Assembly (NCBI GenBank): GCA_963663525.2
Contig: CAXXHC010000001.1
Coordinates: 2,542,001-2,606,000 of the forward strand
DNA from: G963663525 sp963663525
GTDB taxonomy: Bacteria; Myxococcota_A; SURF-8; G963663525
Direction: 5' to 3'
Length of the DNA stretch: 64,000 nt
Part shown: positions 42,216 to 50,902 of the stretch, piece by piece
Numbering within the stretch: position 1 is the stretch's first letter
How the letters are laid out: each line of letters opens with the position of its first letter
The notes under the pieces: model-generated
Database searches by the model: none
Told to the model about the DNA's origin: nothing
Seen by the model: the letters and a program-made list of their open reading frames with translations, nothing else
Position numbers and translations under genes: made by a program

Positions 42216-42244
42216 GCCCGGTTTCGCATGAATGCTCGCCGGGC
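42216..42244 (-). terminator. Possible terminator of the arginine operon
   Basis: Hairpin GCCCGG...CCGGGC with an inner GCAT/ATGC stem, 20 nt after the argH stop on the minus strand, followed by a modest pyrimidine tract (CTTCTTTCT). Confidence 0.4.
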
Positions 42245-42263
42245 TTGAGAGGGTGCCGGATCG

Positions 42264-43676
42264 CTATTTTTCGGAATCCGAGACGGAGGAATCGTTCCCT
42301 GAGGCGGCACGATTTTCCAGCCAGCGATCCAGTTTTATTACGAATTCCCGCACCCGCGAGGGAGCGGCCCCGCCTTCCACATCGCGGCGACGGATGGAGG
42401 TTTCATAATCGAGGGCCAACGCTTTTTCCGACAGATTCGGGAAACGTTTTTTGCGCTCCTTAAGGGTCGTATCCAATGGATTTTTCCCGGCTTTTTCCAA
42501 TTCGGCGACCCAGCGGGCCACCTCGCCGTGAGCCGCACGAAACGGCGTGCCCGCTTCCACCAGCCGGTCCGCAAGATCGGTCGCCAGCATGTCGCCGGTA
42601 AGCGTTCGGGCCATGCGGTCGGGGAGGAATTCCACGTCGGCCAACGCCCCGGCCATGACCTGCACGACGAGGCATGTGGTGTCCACGGCGTCGAACAGGG
42701 CTTGTTTGTCCTCCTGGAGATCCTTGGCGTAGGACAGCGGCAGCCCCTTGGTCAGCGACAACAGCGTCGTCACCTGCCCGGCGACCCGCGACGCCTTGCC
42801 CCGCACCAGTTCCATGGCGTCGGGGTTGCGTTTTTGCGGCATCATGGATGAGCCCGTGGACCAGCGATCCGAGAAGCGAAGATAGCCGAACGAAGGATGG
42901 CTCCACAGCACGAATTGTTCGGCGTAGCGCGAGATGTGCGCTGCAAGAATCGCACAGACCCCCGCCGTTTCCTGGGCGGCGTCCCGATCGGCGATGGCGT
43001 CGAGGCTGTTGGGCAGCACGCCATCGAATCCCAACTCGCGCGCGAGCCGCACACGGTCCACCTTGAAGCCGGAACCCGCCAGCGCCCCGGAGCCCAGCGG
43101 GCACAGGGCGGCGCGTCCGCGGGCGTCGGCGAGGCGGTCGAAATCGCGCAGCAGCGCGGAAGCCAGTGATGCGAGAAAATGCCCCAGGGTGATCGGCTGG
43201 GCCGGTTGCAGGTGCGTGGTTCCGGCGAGCAGGGTGGCGGCGTGGGTTTCGATGGGACCGCGCAGCACGCCAAGCAGCGTGGCCACGTCGTCCATCAGAC
43301 CGTTCAGGGCATCCATGATATACAGCCGAAAGTCGGTGGCTACCTGATCGTTGCGGCTGCGACCGGTGTGGATCTTCGCGCCCGTGTCGCCCAATCGCTC
43401 GGTGAGAAAGCGCTCGGTCAACGTGTGGACGTCTTCGTCTTCCGGCAGGGTGTCGAAGGCTCCGGCGCGAGCCTCGGCCAAAAGCGCATCGAGTTCCCGT
43501 GTTACGTTCTCGACTTCCTCTTTCCCGAAAACGCCGATGCGTCCCAACTCCTCCGCCCAGGCTCGGTTGACCGCCACGTCGTAAGGAAGCAGGCGGATGT
43601 CCACGGGTAGAGAGCGGTTGAGGCTGTCCATCAACTCGGAAACGGGTCGATTCAGGCGTCCTTCGTACAATGTCAT
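42264..43676 (-). CDS. argH: Argininosuccinate lyase ArgH
   Basis: 470 residues. Fumarase/aspartase superfamily signature GSSMMPQKRNPD at about residue 273, TGRSRNDQVATDFRLY near 105, and THLQPAQPITLGH near 153 (catalytic His region). Cleaves argininosuccinate to arginine and fumarate, the last step. Last gene of the operon, 1 nt after argG. Starts MTLYEGRLNRPVSELM, typical of the family. Confidence 0.97.
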   Translation of the reverse strand: MTLYEGRLNRPVSELMDSLNRSLPVDIRLLPYDVAVNRAWAEELGRIGVFGKEEVENVTRELDALLAEARAGAFDTLPEDEDVHTLTERFLTERLGDTGAKIHTGRSRNDQVATDFRLYIMDALNGLMDDVATLLGVLRGPIETHAATLLAGTTHLQPAQPITLGHFLASLASALLRDFDRLADARGRAALCPLGSGALAGSGFKVDRVRLARELGFDGVLPNSLDAIADRDAAQETAGVCAILAAHISRYAEQFVLWSHPSFGYLRFSDRWSTGSSMMPQKRNPDAMELVRGKASRVAGQVTTLLSLTKGLPLSYAKDLQEDKQALFDAVDTTCLVVQVMAGALADVEFLPDRMARTLTGDMLATDLADRLVEAGTPFRAAHGEVARWVAELEKAGKNPLDTTLKERKKRFPNLSEKALALDYETSIRRRDVEGGAAPSRVREFVIKLDRWLENRAASGNDSSVSDSEK

Positions 43677-43677
43677 G

Positions 43678-44958
43678 TCAGTCTCTCTTGAACGAATCCC
43701 GATACTTCGAATATTTCGGCGCGGTGTAGCCTTTGAGTCCTTCGCCGCCTTCCATTTCGATCAGCGTGCGCACCTGGATCGGCAGGCCGTAGAGGTTGAT
43801 GAAGCCTTCCGCGTCTTTCTGATTGTACACGTCGTCTTCGCCGAAGGTAGCGAAATCTTCGCGGTACAGGCTGTAGGGCGAACGCCGTCCCCGGACGATC
43901 ACGTTGCCTTTGTACAGCAGCAGGCGCACTTCGCCAGTGACGTTTTGCTGGGTTTCCTGGAAAAAGGCGTCCAGCGCCTCGCGCAGGGGCACGAAATAGC
44001 GTCCGTTGTAGATCAACTCGGCGTATTTCGGCGCGAGCTGTTCCTTGAAGTGCAAGGTTTCGCCGTCGAGCACGAGGGTTTCCAACTCGTGATGCGCGGC
44101 GTACAGGATCGTGCCGCCGGGGGTTTCGTACACCCCGCGCGATTTCATTCCGACGAGGCGGTTCTCCACGAGATCCACTCGCCCGATGGCGTGGACGCGA
44201 CCGATGTCGTTGAGTTCGGCCAGCAGTTCCGCCGGAGAATACGCCTTGCCGTCGATGGTTCTCGGCACGCCCTTCTCAAATCCGACGGTGACTTCCCGGC
44301 CTTCGTCGGGAGCGTCCCAGGGATGGCGGGTCAACTGGTAGATGTGCGGCGGTGCGGCCTGCCACGGATCTTCCAATTCGCCGCCTTCGCTGGAAAGGTG
44401 CAGCAGGTTGCGGTCGTGGCTGTATACACCCCGTTTTTTCACTTTGAGTTCGACATGGTGTTTCTCGGCATAAGCCACGGCGTCTTCGCGGGAGCGGATG
44501 TCCCAGACGCGCCACGGCGCGATGATCGGGATTTTCGGGTTGAAGGCTTTGAACGCCAACTCGAAGCGCACCTGGTCGTTGCCTTTTCCCGTGCAGCCGT
44601 GGGCCACTGCGTCGGCACCTTCTTTCTCCACCGTATCCATCATGTGCTTGGCGATCAGCGGACGCGCGATGCTGGTTCCCAGCAGGTAGCGGCCCTCGTA
44701 AATCGCTCCGGTCTGGATCATCGGGAAGATGTAGTCGGCGCAGAATTCTTCTTTGAGATCGGCGATGACCACTTTTTTCGCGCCCGTCTTCAAAGCGCGT
44801 TCCTCCAGGCCGTCCAGTTCCTCGTCACCCTGGCCGACGTTGCCGACGAAAGCGATGACCTCGCAGCCGTAGCGCTCCTTGAGCCATGGGATGATGATCG
44901 AGGTGTCCAGCCCGCCCGAATAGGCGAGCACCACGTTGTTTATCGTCTGATCTTCCAT
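43678..44958 (-). CDS. argG: Argininosuccinate synthase ArgG
   Basis: 426 residues from ATG 44958 (GGAGG 7 nt upstream); a longer in-frame reading to 45069 would add non-conserved residues. ATP-pyrophosphatase loop LAYSGGLDTSIIIPWL at residues ~10-25; also CTGKGNDQVRFE, GVYSHDRNLLHLS and YETPGGTILYAAHHELE. Joins citrulline and aspartate with ATP. Citrulline must come from an ornithine carbamoyltransferase that is not in this cluster. 77 nt separate it from argR upstream. Confidence 0.97.
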   Translation of the reverse strand: MEDQTINNVVLAYSGGLDTSIIIPWLKERYGCEVIAFVGNVGQGDEELDGLEERALKTGAKKVVIADLKEEFCADYIFPMIQTGAIYEGRYLLGTSIARPLIAKHMMDTVEKEGADAVAHGCTGKGNDQVRFELAFKAFNPKIPIIAPWRVWDIRSREDAVAYAEKHHVELKVKKRGVYSHDRNLLHLSSEGGELEDPWQAAPPHIYQLTRHPWDAPDEGREVTVGFEKGVPRTIDGKAYSPAELLAELNDIGRVHAIGRVDLVENRLVGMKSRGVYETPGGTILYAAHHELETLVLDGETLHFKEQLAPKYAELIYNGRYFVPLREALDAFFQETQQNVTGEVRLLLYKGNVIVRGRRSPYSLYREDFATFGEDDVYNQKDAEGFINLYGLPIQVRTLIEMEGGEGLKGYTAPKYSKYRDSFKRD

Positions 44959-45035
44959 CGGTTTCCTCCGTTTCATGGTAGGGCGGCGGGGGGCATCTTC
45001 CAGAATCGGTGCCGCTCCGGTCGCCGAAAACTCGT

Positions 45036-45464
45036 TTAAAATACCTGTTTCTTCAGGCGGTTCATCCATCGGTTGCGTTGCGTTTCGGAATCGAACGCGG
45101 CGAAAATCGTGTCGTCTCCCGCGATGGTCCCGGCGAGGTCGTTGTCCTCGGCGGCGTCGAGCACCACGGCCACCGAACTGGCGTCGCCCAGCGCGGTGTG
45201 AATCACGGCCATGTGGGGCCCGGCGGGAAGCAGTTTTTGCACGCGTCCTTTGAGTTTCGAAATCGCGCCGTCCGACTGCACCGGCACCGCGTAGCGCCCC
45301 GACACCTTCGACAGGTTCAAGGTGCGGATGTCTCTCGATACGGTGGTTTGCGTGGTTTCGAAACCCAACTTCGCCAACTCTTCGCGAAACTGGGTTTGCG
45401 TGGCGATGTTCTCGCGGTGGACCATCTGCAAAATGGCTTCGCGTCTTCTACGGGTTTCGGACAT
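45036..45464 (-). CDS. argR: Arginine repressor ArgR
   Basis: 142 residues from ATG 45464 (AAAGGGAA upstream), overlapping nothing. The N-terminal winged helix has TQTQFREELAKLGFE and TQTTVSRDIRTLNL (SR recognition helix). The C-terminal hexamerisation/arginine-binding domain has GDASSVAVVLDAAE and the arginine motif GTIAGDDTIFAAF. It represses biosynthetic genes with arginine as corepressor. Being inside the operon and with matching operators upstream (50731-50805), it likely autoregulates. Confidence 0.95.
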   Translation of the reverse strand: MSETRRRREAILQMVHRENIATQTQFREELAKLGFETTQTTVSRDIRTLNLSKVSGRYAVPVQSDGAISKLKGRVQKLLPAGPHMAVIHTALGDASSVAVVLDAAEDNDLAGTIAGDDTIFAAFDSETQRNRWMNRLKKQVF

Positions 45465-45474
45465 GGTTTTCCCT

Positions 45475-46551
45475 TTACGTGTCGAGGGGTTCGAAAAACG
45501 CACGCGCCAGTTTCTCGTAGCCTTCGATACCTTGTTGCAACTCCTCGGTCGAAATCCATTCATCCGGCTGGTGGGAGCGCACCGGATTGCCGGGGCCGAT
45601 TTTCACGGCGGGAATTTCTCGCTTGGCCAGGGCTGCCCAATCGCTCGCAGCGTCGGACGCGAAAAAGCGCCGGTCCGAGAGCGCACGCTTCGCCGCGTGT
45701 AGGATGCGTGCATCGTCGGGCGTGTGGCAGGGAATCCACTGATCGTCCACTACGTGGAGTGTTCCTTGCACTTCTTTTCGAATCATCTCGGCGAGTTCCG
45801 CGTGCGTGTAGCGCGGCGTGCTGCGCAGGTCCAGAACCGCCGACGCCTTGGGCGGTGTCACGTTGTCGGCGACGCCCGCGCGTAGTCGTGTCGGCGTAAG
45901 GCGCACCGCGCCGAGTGCTTCGTGCACCCGGTCGAATTCGAACGCTTCCAGGCGTTGCAGGTCGCGGGCGAGGCGATAGATCGCGTTGGGACCGTCGGTG
46001 CGTGCGGCGTGCCCCTGCCTGCCGTCGGCGTGCAATTCGAGCACCATCAAGCCTCGCTGGGAGGTGGCGACATGCATTTGGGTGGGTTCGCCCACCACTC
46101 CGCCATCGATCGTTCCGAATCGGTCGAGCAGCTTCGGCAGGGAAGGGTGGTTGCCTTCTTCACCCACCGAAAACGCCGCAATGGCGCGACCTTGCGCGAA
46201 TCTCCGTTGTTTCAGGTGCGCCATCGCAAATAGCATCGCCACTGCCGAGCCGCGTGCATCCACGGCACCGCGCCCGTACAGAAATTCACCTTCTCTTTCA
46301 CCGCCGAAGGGAGCGTGCGTCCAGCCTTCTCCCGCCGGAACGGTGTCGAGGTGCGTGCAGAACAGCAGCGTGGGTCCAGGGTTTTGGCCCGCGACTTCGA
46401 AAACCACGCCCTTTTCGGAAACCTCCGGCTCGAAGCCCATGCGCTCGACCCAGGTGGCGCTTCGCTCGACGATCGCCGCCTCCTCGCCTGTGATCCCCTC
46501 GATGCGAAGGAGGCCGGCGAGCAGGTCAATCGGTTTCGGAAAGTTCTTCAT
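45475..46551 (-). CDS. M20-family deacylase (ArgE/LysK/DapE type), arginine operon member
   Basis: 358 residues from the ATG at 46551; a further in-frame ATG at 46578 lacks a ribosome site. Overlaps argB by 26 nt. Zinc ligands and catalytic residues of the M20 fold: FCTHLDTVPAG, LYGRGAVDARGS, SVGEEGNHPS, GVVGEPTQMHVA, and a late IPAVKIGPGNPVRSHQPDE. Likely removes the N-acyl group from N2-acylornithine to give ornithine, as expected from position between argB and argR. Acyl group (acetyl, succinyl or carrier) not determinable from sequence. Confidence 0.87.
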   Translation of the reverse strand: MKNFPKPIDLLAGLLRIEGITGEEAAIVERSATWVERMGFEPEVSEKGVVFEVAGQNPGPTLLFCTHLDTVPAGEGWTHAPFGGEREGEFLYGRGAVDARGSAVAMLFAMAHLKQRRFAQGRAIAAFSVGEEGNHPSLPKLLDRFGTIDGGVVGEPTQMHVATSQRGLMVLELHADGRQGHAARTDGPNAIYRLARDLQRLEAFEFDRVHEALGAVRLTPTRLRAGVADNVTPPKASAVLDLRSTPRYTHAELAEMIRKEVQGTLHVVDDQWIPCHTPDDARILHAAKRALSDRRFFASDAASDWAALAKREIPAVKIGPGNPVRSHQPDEWISTEELQQGIEGYEKLARAFFEPLDT

Positions 46552-47455
46552 CCTGGTACTTTCGTTTTTCCCGTTCATTGACGATCATCGTGCCGCAGCC
46601 TTCACCGGTGAACAGTTCGACGAGCAACGAATCGGCGGGTTCCGTGCCGATGATGTGGGTGCGCTCCACGCCCTGTTCCGCCGCCAGCAGACAGGCTTCG
46701 AGCTTGGGACGCATTCCGGCGTCGATGGCTCCCGAATCGAGCAGTTCCACGAGGTCGTCGTGGTCGGCGAAGGGAATCAGGCTGGAGGGGTCGCTTTTGT
46801 CCCGCAGTACACCCGGCGCGCCGGTGACGAAGATCAGCTTTTTCGCGTTCAGCGACACCGCAATCGCCTGGGCCAGGCCGTCGGCGTTGATGTTGAGCAG
46901 CTTCCCTTCATTGTCGGCGCACAAACAGGCGAGAGTTGGCACGAAACCGGCGTCGAGTTGGACGCGCAGCAGGTCGTTTCCGATACCCTGGATGTCGCCT
47001 ACGTGGCCGAAATCCACGAGCTTTTTCGTGCCGTCGTCGTCGGTCATCGTGACGGGAGGACGCTTCGTGGCATCGACGAGGCGACCGTCCACACCCGTCA
47101 GTCCGAGCGCCGGAACGCCGTGGCGGTTGAGCACGGCGCAGAAGTCGGTGTTGATCGACCCGGCGTAGGTCATCACGGCGACGTTCAATACCTCGTCGGT
47201 TGTGACCCGGCGTCCCGCGACGAATTGCGGCTCGATACCCAGTTCGCGCGAAAGGCGGTTGGCCTGGGGACCGCCGCCGTGAACAAGCACCACGCGGATG
47301 CCGAGGTCGCAAAGCAACGCGATCTGCCCGGCGAGGGCCTGTTTCTGGCTTTCGTCGTCGAGAATGCCCCCGCCGATTTTGATGACGAACGTTTCGTTCC
47401 TGTACAGTCGAAAATAGGGTTGGGCCTGTTTCAGCCCTTCGATTCTTGTATGCAT
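46526..47455 (-). CDS. argB: N-acylglutamate kinase ArgB
   Basis: 309 residues from ATG 47455 (GGAGAA 8 nt upstream). Amino-acid-kinase fold: FVIKIGGGILDD, RVVLVHGGGPQANRLS, NAVMTYAGSINTDF region, LLNINADGLAQAIAVSLNA, LIFVTGAPGVLRD, GGM/MRPKLEAC and a terminal GCGTMIVNE. Phosphorylates the gamma-carboxylate of an N-acylglutamate. No N-terminal fusion. Shares 26 nt with the deacylase gene and lies 31 nt after argD. Confidence 0.93.
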   Translation of the reverse strand: MHTRIEGLKQAQPYFRLYRNETFVIKIGGGILDDESQKQALAGQIALLCDLGIRVVLVHGGGPQANRLSRELGIEPQFVAGRRVTTDEVLNVAVMTYAGSINTDFCAVLNRHGVPALGLTGVDGRLVDATKRPPVTMTDDDGTKKLVDFGHVGDIQGIGNDLLRVQLDAGFVPTLACLCADNEGKLLNINADGLAQAIAVSLNAKKLIFVTGAPGVLRDKSDPSSLIPFADHDDLVELLDSGAIDAGMRPKLEACLLAAEQGVERTHIIGTEPADSLLVELFTGEGCGTMIVNEREKRKYQDEELSETD

Positions 47456-47486
47456 CGTGCGGTTCTCCGTGGATGAACGATGTACG

Positions 47487-48650
47487 TTAAAATTCTGCCA
47501 ATACCTCACCAAATGCTGATACAAAGTGCTCTGCTTCAGCTCGTGTCAGCGTCAAGGGCGGCATAAGACGTAAAACGTGGGGATCGACGCAGGTTCCCGA
47601 CAATATCCGGTGTTTTTGCAGAAGTGCGCCGTGGATCGTCTTTGCCTCCGCTTCGGTTTCGACACCGACGAGCAATCCCAGTCCCCGAACTCCTGTGACG
47701 CCGTGAAGTTTCGCCAGTGCGTCGTGCAGAAAAGCTCCGAGATTGCGGGCGTTTTCGATCAGATTTTCCTTTTCGAGCGTTTCCAGTGTCGCCAGTCCCG
47801 CCGCCGCCGCCAGCGGTCCTCCGCCGAAGGTCGAGCCCAGCATACCCGGCCCGGCGAACCCGGTGACGCGTTCGTCGGCTAGCGTGGCGGCTACGGGAAA
47901 ACCGCCGCCGAGTCCCTTGGCGAGTGTCAAAATGTGGGGTTCCACGCCCAGTGCATCAGCCGACGTGAACGCCCCACTACGGCCTGTGCCGCACTGTACT
48001 TCGTCGAAAACGAGCAACGAGCCGGTGGCGTCGCAACGTTCGCGTAGTGCTTGCAAAAACTCGGTGCTTGCCTTGCGAGCGCCGCCGAGTCCCTGCACCG
48101 GTTCGACGAGCACCGCCGCGCAGCCGTCGCCGATGGCGTCGAGCGCGGCTTCGGTGTCGTTGAACGGTGCGAATCGTACGTGCGGAAACAAAGGCTTTCC
48201 ATCTATGGTTGCGAGCTTGCGGTATTTTTCGATGCCGCAGGCCGAGAGCGCCAGCAGGCTCCGACCGTGAAATCCGCCTTCGAAGGCGACAATGGTTTTT
48301 CGTTTCGTGACCAGCCGGGCCAGGGTCAGTGCGTTTTCGTTGCTTTCAGCACCACTGTTGGAGAGAAAGGCGGCGTGCATCCCCGATGGAGCCATGGCGA
48401 GCAGCTTTTTGCAAAATTTTCGCCGCACTTCCAGATCGACTGCGTTCGAGTAGAAGGTCAGGCGTTTGGCCTGTTGAGTGAGGGCTTGGGTCAGCGCCGG
48501 GTGACAGTGGCCGAGCACCGCCACGGCGTGTCCGCCGTACATGTCGAGATACTCGTGGCCGTCGGTATCAACCACGACGTTGCCGTGACCGGAAACCACT
48601 TCGAAAGGAAGTTGGTGGTAGACCGGCATTTGAGGAGGTGCGCTCAGCAT
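47487..48650 (-). CDS. argD: N-acylornithine aminotransferase ArgD (class III aminotransferase)
   Basis: 387 residues. Class III PLP enzyme: SGAESNENALTLAR (residues 99-112), FEGGFHGRSLLALS, VLVEPVQGLGG, VFDEVQCGTGRSG, and PLP-lysine K245 in LAKGLGGGFPVA. Transfers the amino group from glutamate to an N-acylglutamate semialdehyde. ATG overlaps the argC stop by 7 nt, implying coupled translation. Confidence 0.94.
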   Translation of the reverse strand: MLSAPPQMPVYHQLPFEVVSGHGNVVVDTDGHEYLDMYGGHAVAVLGHCHPALTQALTQQAKRLTFYSNAVDLEVRRKFCKKLLAMAPSGMHAAFLSNSGAESNENALTLARLVTKRKTIVAFEGGFHGRSLLALSACGIEKYRKLATIDGKPLFPHVRFAPFNDTEAALDAIGDGCAAVLVEPVQGLGGARKASTEFLQALRERCDATGSLLVFDEVQCGTGRSGAFTSADALGVEPHILTLAKGLGGGFPVAATLADERVTGFAGPGMLGSTFGGGPLAAAAGLATLETLEKENLIENARNLGAFLHDALAKLHGVTGVRGLGLLVGVETEAEAKTIHGALLQKHRILSGTCVDPHVLRLMPPLTLTRAEAEHFVSAFGEVLAEF

Positions 48651-49675
48651 GGAAAATCTCCCGTGGCGTGCAATCCCGCCGTCTCGTCCAGACCGAGCGA
48701 CAGGTTCATGTTTTGAATGGCCTGACCCGCCGCGCCCTTGACGAGGTTGTCGAGCGCCAGCGCGATGACGACTTCCCGCCCCGATTGCATCACGTGCACG
48801 TGCACGTGATTGCTTCCGGCCACTTCGGCCACCTGGGGAGGCTCTCCGGTGACGGTGACGAAGGGATGGTCGCGGTAGAAATCGCGGTACAGGGAACAGG
48901 CGTCCAGGTTTTCGTACCGGGCGTGTTCCAGGTAGGCGGTGGTGTGAATGCCCCGCACGAACGGTCCCGAATGGGGAAGCAGGCGGATCGCCTGTTCGCT
49001 GCCGGTAACCGTCTCGAAGGTCTGTCGGATTTCGGCCTCGTGCTGGTGCGCCAATAGCTTATAGGCCCAGAAATTTCCGTGGCGGCGCGGATGATGGGTG
49101 CCGGGTTTGGGATGAATGCCCGATCCCGATGAGCCCGTCACGGCGTAAACCGCCGGATTTTCGGGAAGTTCCGCGTGCACGGCAAGGGGCAGAAGCGCGA
49201 GTTGCGCCGCCGTGGCGAAGCAGCCGGGATTCGCGATGCGTCGCCAGCCCCGCAATTCCTCCCGGAACGCTTCCGGCAGTCCGTAACGGTACTTGGATAC
49301 GAGATCGAAACAGGTATGCGGGACAAAGCTTTTTTCGAAGGCTGCCCGGTTGCGTAGACGGAAATCGGCGGCGAGATCCACGATGCAGGCTAGGGAGGAG
49401 TCGGTCAGTTTGTCGAGCACGCCCATGCTTTTTCCGTGGGGCAGGGCGCTGAACAGCACGTCGGCGTCTTCGAGCACTCCGGCAGACGAAAACGTTTCGA
49501 AATCGAGTTCCAAAAGGTGGCGCAATCCGCGATGGATCTTGCGCACGGGAAGTCCGGCGTGGGTGTGGCTGTAAGCGTGAATGACGGCGACGTTCGGGTG
49601 CACGGCGAGAAGGCGCAGCAGTTCGCCTCCGGCCATGCCCCCGGCTCCAAGCACCGCGACGCGAAGACCGTTCAT
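48644..49675 (-). CDS. argC: N-acylglutamyl-phosphate reductase ArgC (LysY/Bacteroidetes-like variant)
   Basis: 343 residues. Rossmann start RVAVLGAGGMAGGELLRLL; catalytic Cys in IANPGCFATAAQLAL. The usual substrate loop is replaced by GSSGSGIHPKPGTHHPRRH and YKLLAHQHEAEI. To my recollection this HH/HQHxxEI form is shared by LysY (LysW-carrier) and by ArgC of Bacteroidetes, which use N-succinyl rather than N-acetyl intermediates. Reduces acylglutamyl phosphate to the semialdehyde with NADPH. ATG overlaps the upstream P-loop gene stop (ATGA). Acyl specificity is open. Confidence 0.9.
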   Translation of the reverse strand: MNGLRVAVLGAGGMAGGELLRLLAVHPNVAVIHAYSHTHAGLPVRKIHRGLRHLLELDFETFSSAGVLEDADVLFSALPHGKSMGVLDKLTDSSLACIVDLAADFRLRNRAAFEKSFVPHTCFDLVSKYRYGLPEAFREELRGWRRIANPGCFATAAQLALLPLAVHAELPENPAVYAVTGSSGSGIHPKPGTHHPRRHGNFWAYKLLAHQHEAEIRQTFETVTGSEQAIRLLPHSGPFVRGIHTTAYLEHARYENLDACSLYRDFYRDHPFVTVTGEPPQVAEVAGSNHVHVHVMQSGREVVIALALDNLVKGAAGQAIQNMNLSLGLDETAGLHATGDFPC

Positions 49676-50736
49676 GCGTGTTTCTCCGAGTTGGAAATGG
49701 CGTCGAGGACCGTCTTGGCCAGTCCTTCGAGGTCGTAGCGAGCGTTGTGGGCGGCGAGTTTCAGCCTTGTTTCGATGTAGCCTCGTCCAACCTCGTTGTC
49801 CGTCACCGGTCCGGCCATGGCGTGGATGGGCAGACCGAAGCGCTGGGTGTAAATCTCCTGTGCACCGTAAGCGGCGACCGGATCGGGAGCGCAGACGATG
49901 TGGCAGGAGGCAGCTCGTTGGAATTCGGCGTCGGAGAGGATGTCCGAGACGCCGTAGTCTCCCAAAAGTCCATCGCCCAGTTCCGCGACGATCAGGTCGG
50001 GTTTCTCGGCGGCGAGGAAGTTGATAAGTCCCTTCGATACTGGCAGAATCCGCGCGCCCCGCGTCGAGACGACGCCTGCGTCGGTGAAGTCCAGGATGCG
50101 GCTAGCTCCGGCGTCTTTCATGGCGAGGACATCGCGCATCAGGCTGACGCCGGTAAGCTTGCAGGCGGCCACCTGCATTCCCTGGTGGGATAGCGCCCGG
50201 ACAATTTCCGTGGCGGCCACGGTTTTTCCGCTGTTCATGCTGGTGCCTGCCACGAAGACGATAGGCGGTGTCGGGTCGAGCGTGTTGCTGGGTTCGACAC
50301 CGTTCGACTCGATCCGAGCGGGCTGGCCCACGCGGTCGCCGATACGGGGGAATTTCAGGATCGAGCCCAGCACCTCGGCCTCGAACGGCTCGCCGAGTTC
50401 GGGGTTGATCGCCGTGCAGCGTCCCAAGACGCCGCCGAGATTGAGCACCTGCACCGAATCTCCGGCGGCGAGGGTGTCGGGCACTACGCCCGCGTATCCC
50501 TTGAGCGCCATACGATATCCCAGCACGCCCGCGAGCACGTCGTCTTTATGCAGCTTAATCATCCGCCCGTTGACGTCTTCGATGCGATTGTACGTGAATT
50601 TGCTGTTGAGTATTCGCACGGCCAGCAGGCGGCCTTCTTCGCAGACGATCTCGTCTCCTACCAGCACGTCTTGAGAAAGCGAAGCGTTTCGGGTGGAGGA
50701 GGCGATGCGGTCGAGTTTGATTTTTCGTACTTGCAT
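49672..50736 (-). CDS. P-loop protein at the head of the arginine operon (DUF1611-like; candidate N-acylation enzyme)
   Basis: 354 residues from ATG 50736 (AAAGGG upstream); the open frame extends further but without ribosome site. First gene after the ARG-box region, and it overlaps argC by 4 nt. N-terminal ~140 residues: beta-rich, with DVLAGVLGYRMALKGYAG and VLNLGGVLGRC. C-terminal nucleotide-binding domain: Walker A GTSMNSGKT at 164-172, LTGVSLMRDVLAMKDAGASR, LIVAELGDGLLGDYG at 248-262. That domain resembles the DUF1611 group, to which, as I recall, the D-glutamate N-acetyltransferase DgcN belongs. The operon has no recognisable NAGS, so an L-glutamate acyltransferase role is proposed; not shown. 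A kinase or ligase role is the alternative. Confidence 0.65.
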   Translation of the reverse strand: MQVRKIKLDRIASSTRNASLSQDVLVGDEIVCEEGRLLAVRILNSKFTYNRIEDVNGRMIKLHKDDVLAGVLGYRMALKGYAGVVPDTLAAGDSVQVLNLGGVLGRCTAINPELGEPFEAEVLGSILKFPRIGDRVGQPARIESNGVEPSNTLDPTPPIVFVAGTSMNSGKTVAATEIVRALSHQGMQVAACKLTGVSLMRDVLAMKDAGASRILDFTDAGVVSTRGARILPVSKGLINFLAAEKPDLIVAELGDGLLGDYGVSDILSDAEFQRAASCHIVCAPDPVAAYGAQEIYTQRFGLPIHAMAGPVTDNEVGRGYIETRLKLAAHNARYDLEGLAKTVLDAISNSEKHA

Positions 50737-50805
50737 AAAACGCCCTTTATTTGCATAAAATGCATAATAATGCAGCAATAATGCATGATAACTGCATAAA
50801 GTCAA
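50731..50805 (-). promoter_or_regulatory. Promoter and tandem ARG boxes of the arginine operon
   Basis: On the minus strand, -35 TTGACT (plus 50800-50805), 17-bp spacer and -10 ATTATT (plus 50777-50782). Between and beyond them TGCA(T) half-sites recur at 50732, 50752, 50761, 50771, 50782 and 50793, mostly 9-11 bp apart. TGCATAATAATGCA at 50761-50774 fits the ArgR core TGNATWWWWATNCA exactly; imperfect neighbours follow. With argR in the operon this is a feedback-repressed promoter. The TGCAT at 50732 overlaps the ATG. Confidence 0.8.
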
Positions 50806-50902
50806 GTTTAAACTTGTGCAAAAAAGGACTAAAAAACGATGTTTTATACAAAAACGTATCAAAAGAGTAAGTGAAGGTGGGGAGGGACGGGAAGCAGGCA
50901 TG

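Noticed and set aside
42264..50736. LysW-carrier lysine/arginine pathway
   Set aside because: No lysW or lysX-like gene seen; argG, argH and argR fit arginine. Only the ArgC loop hints at it.
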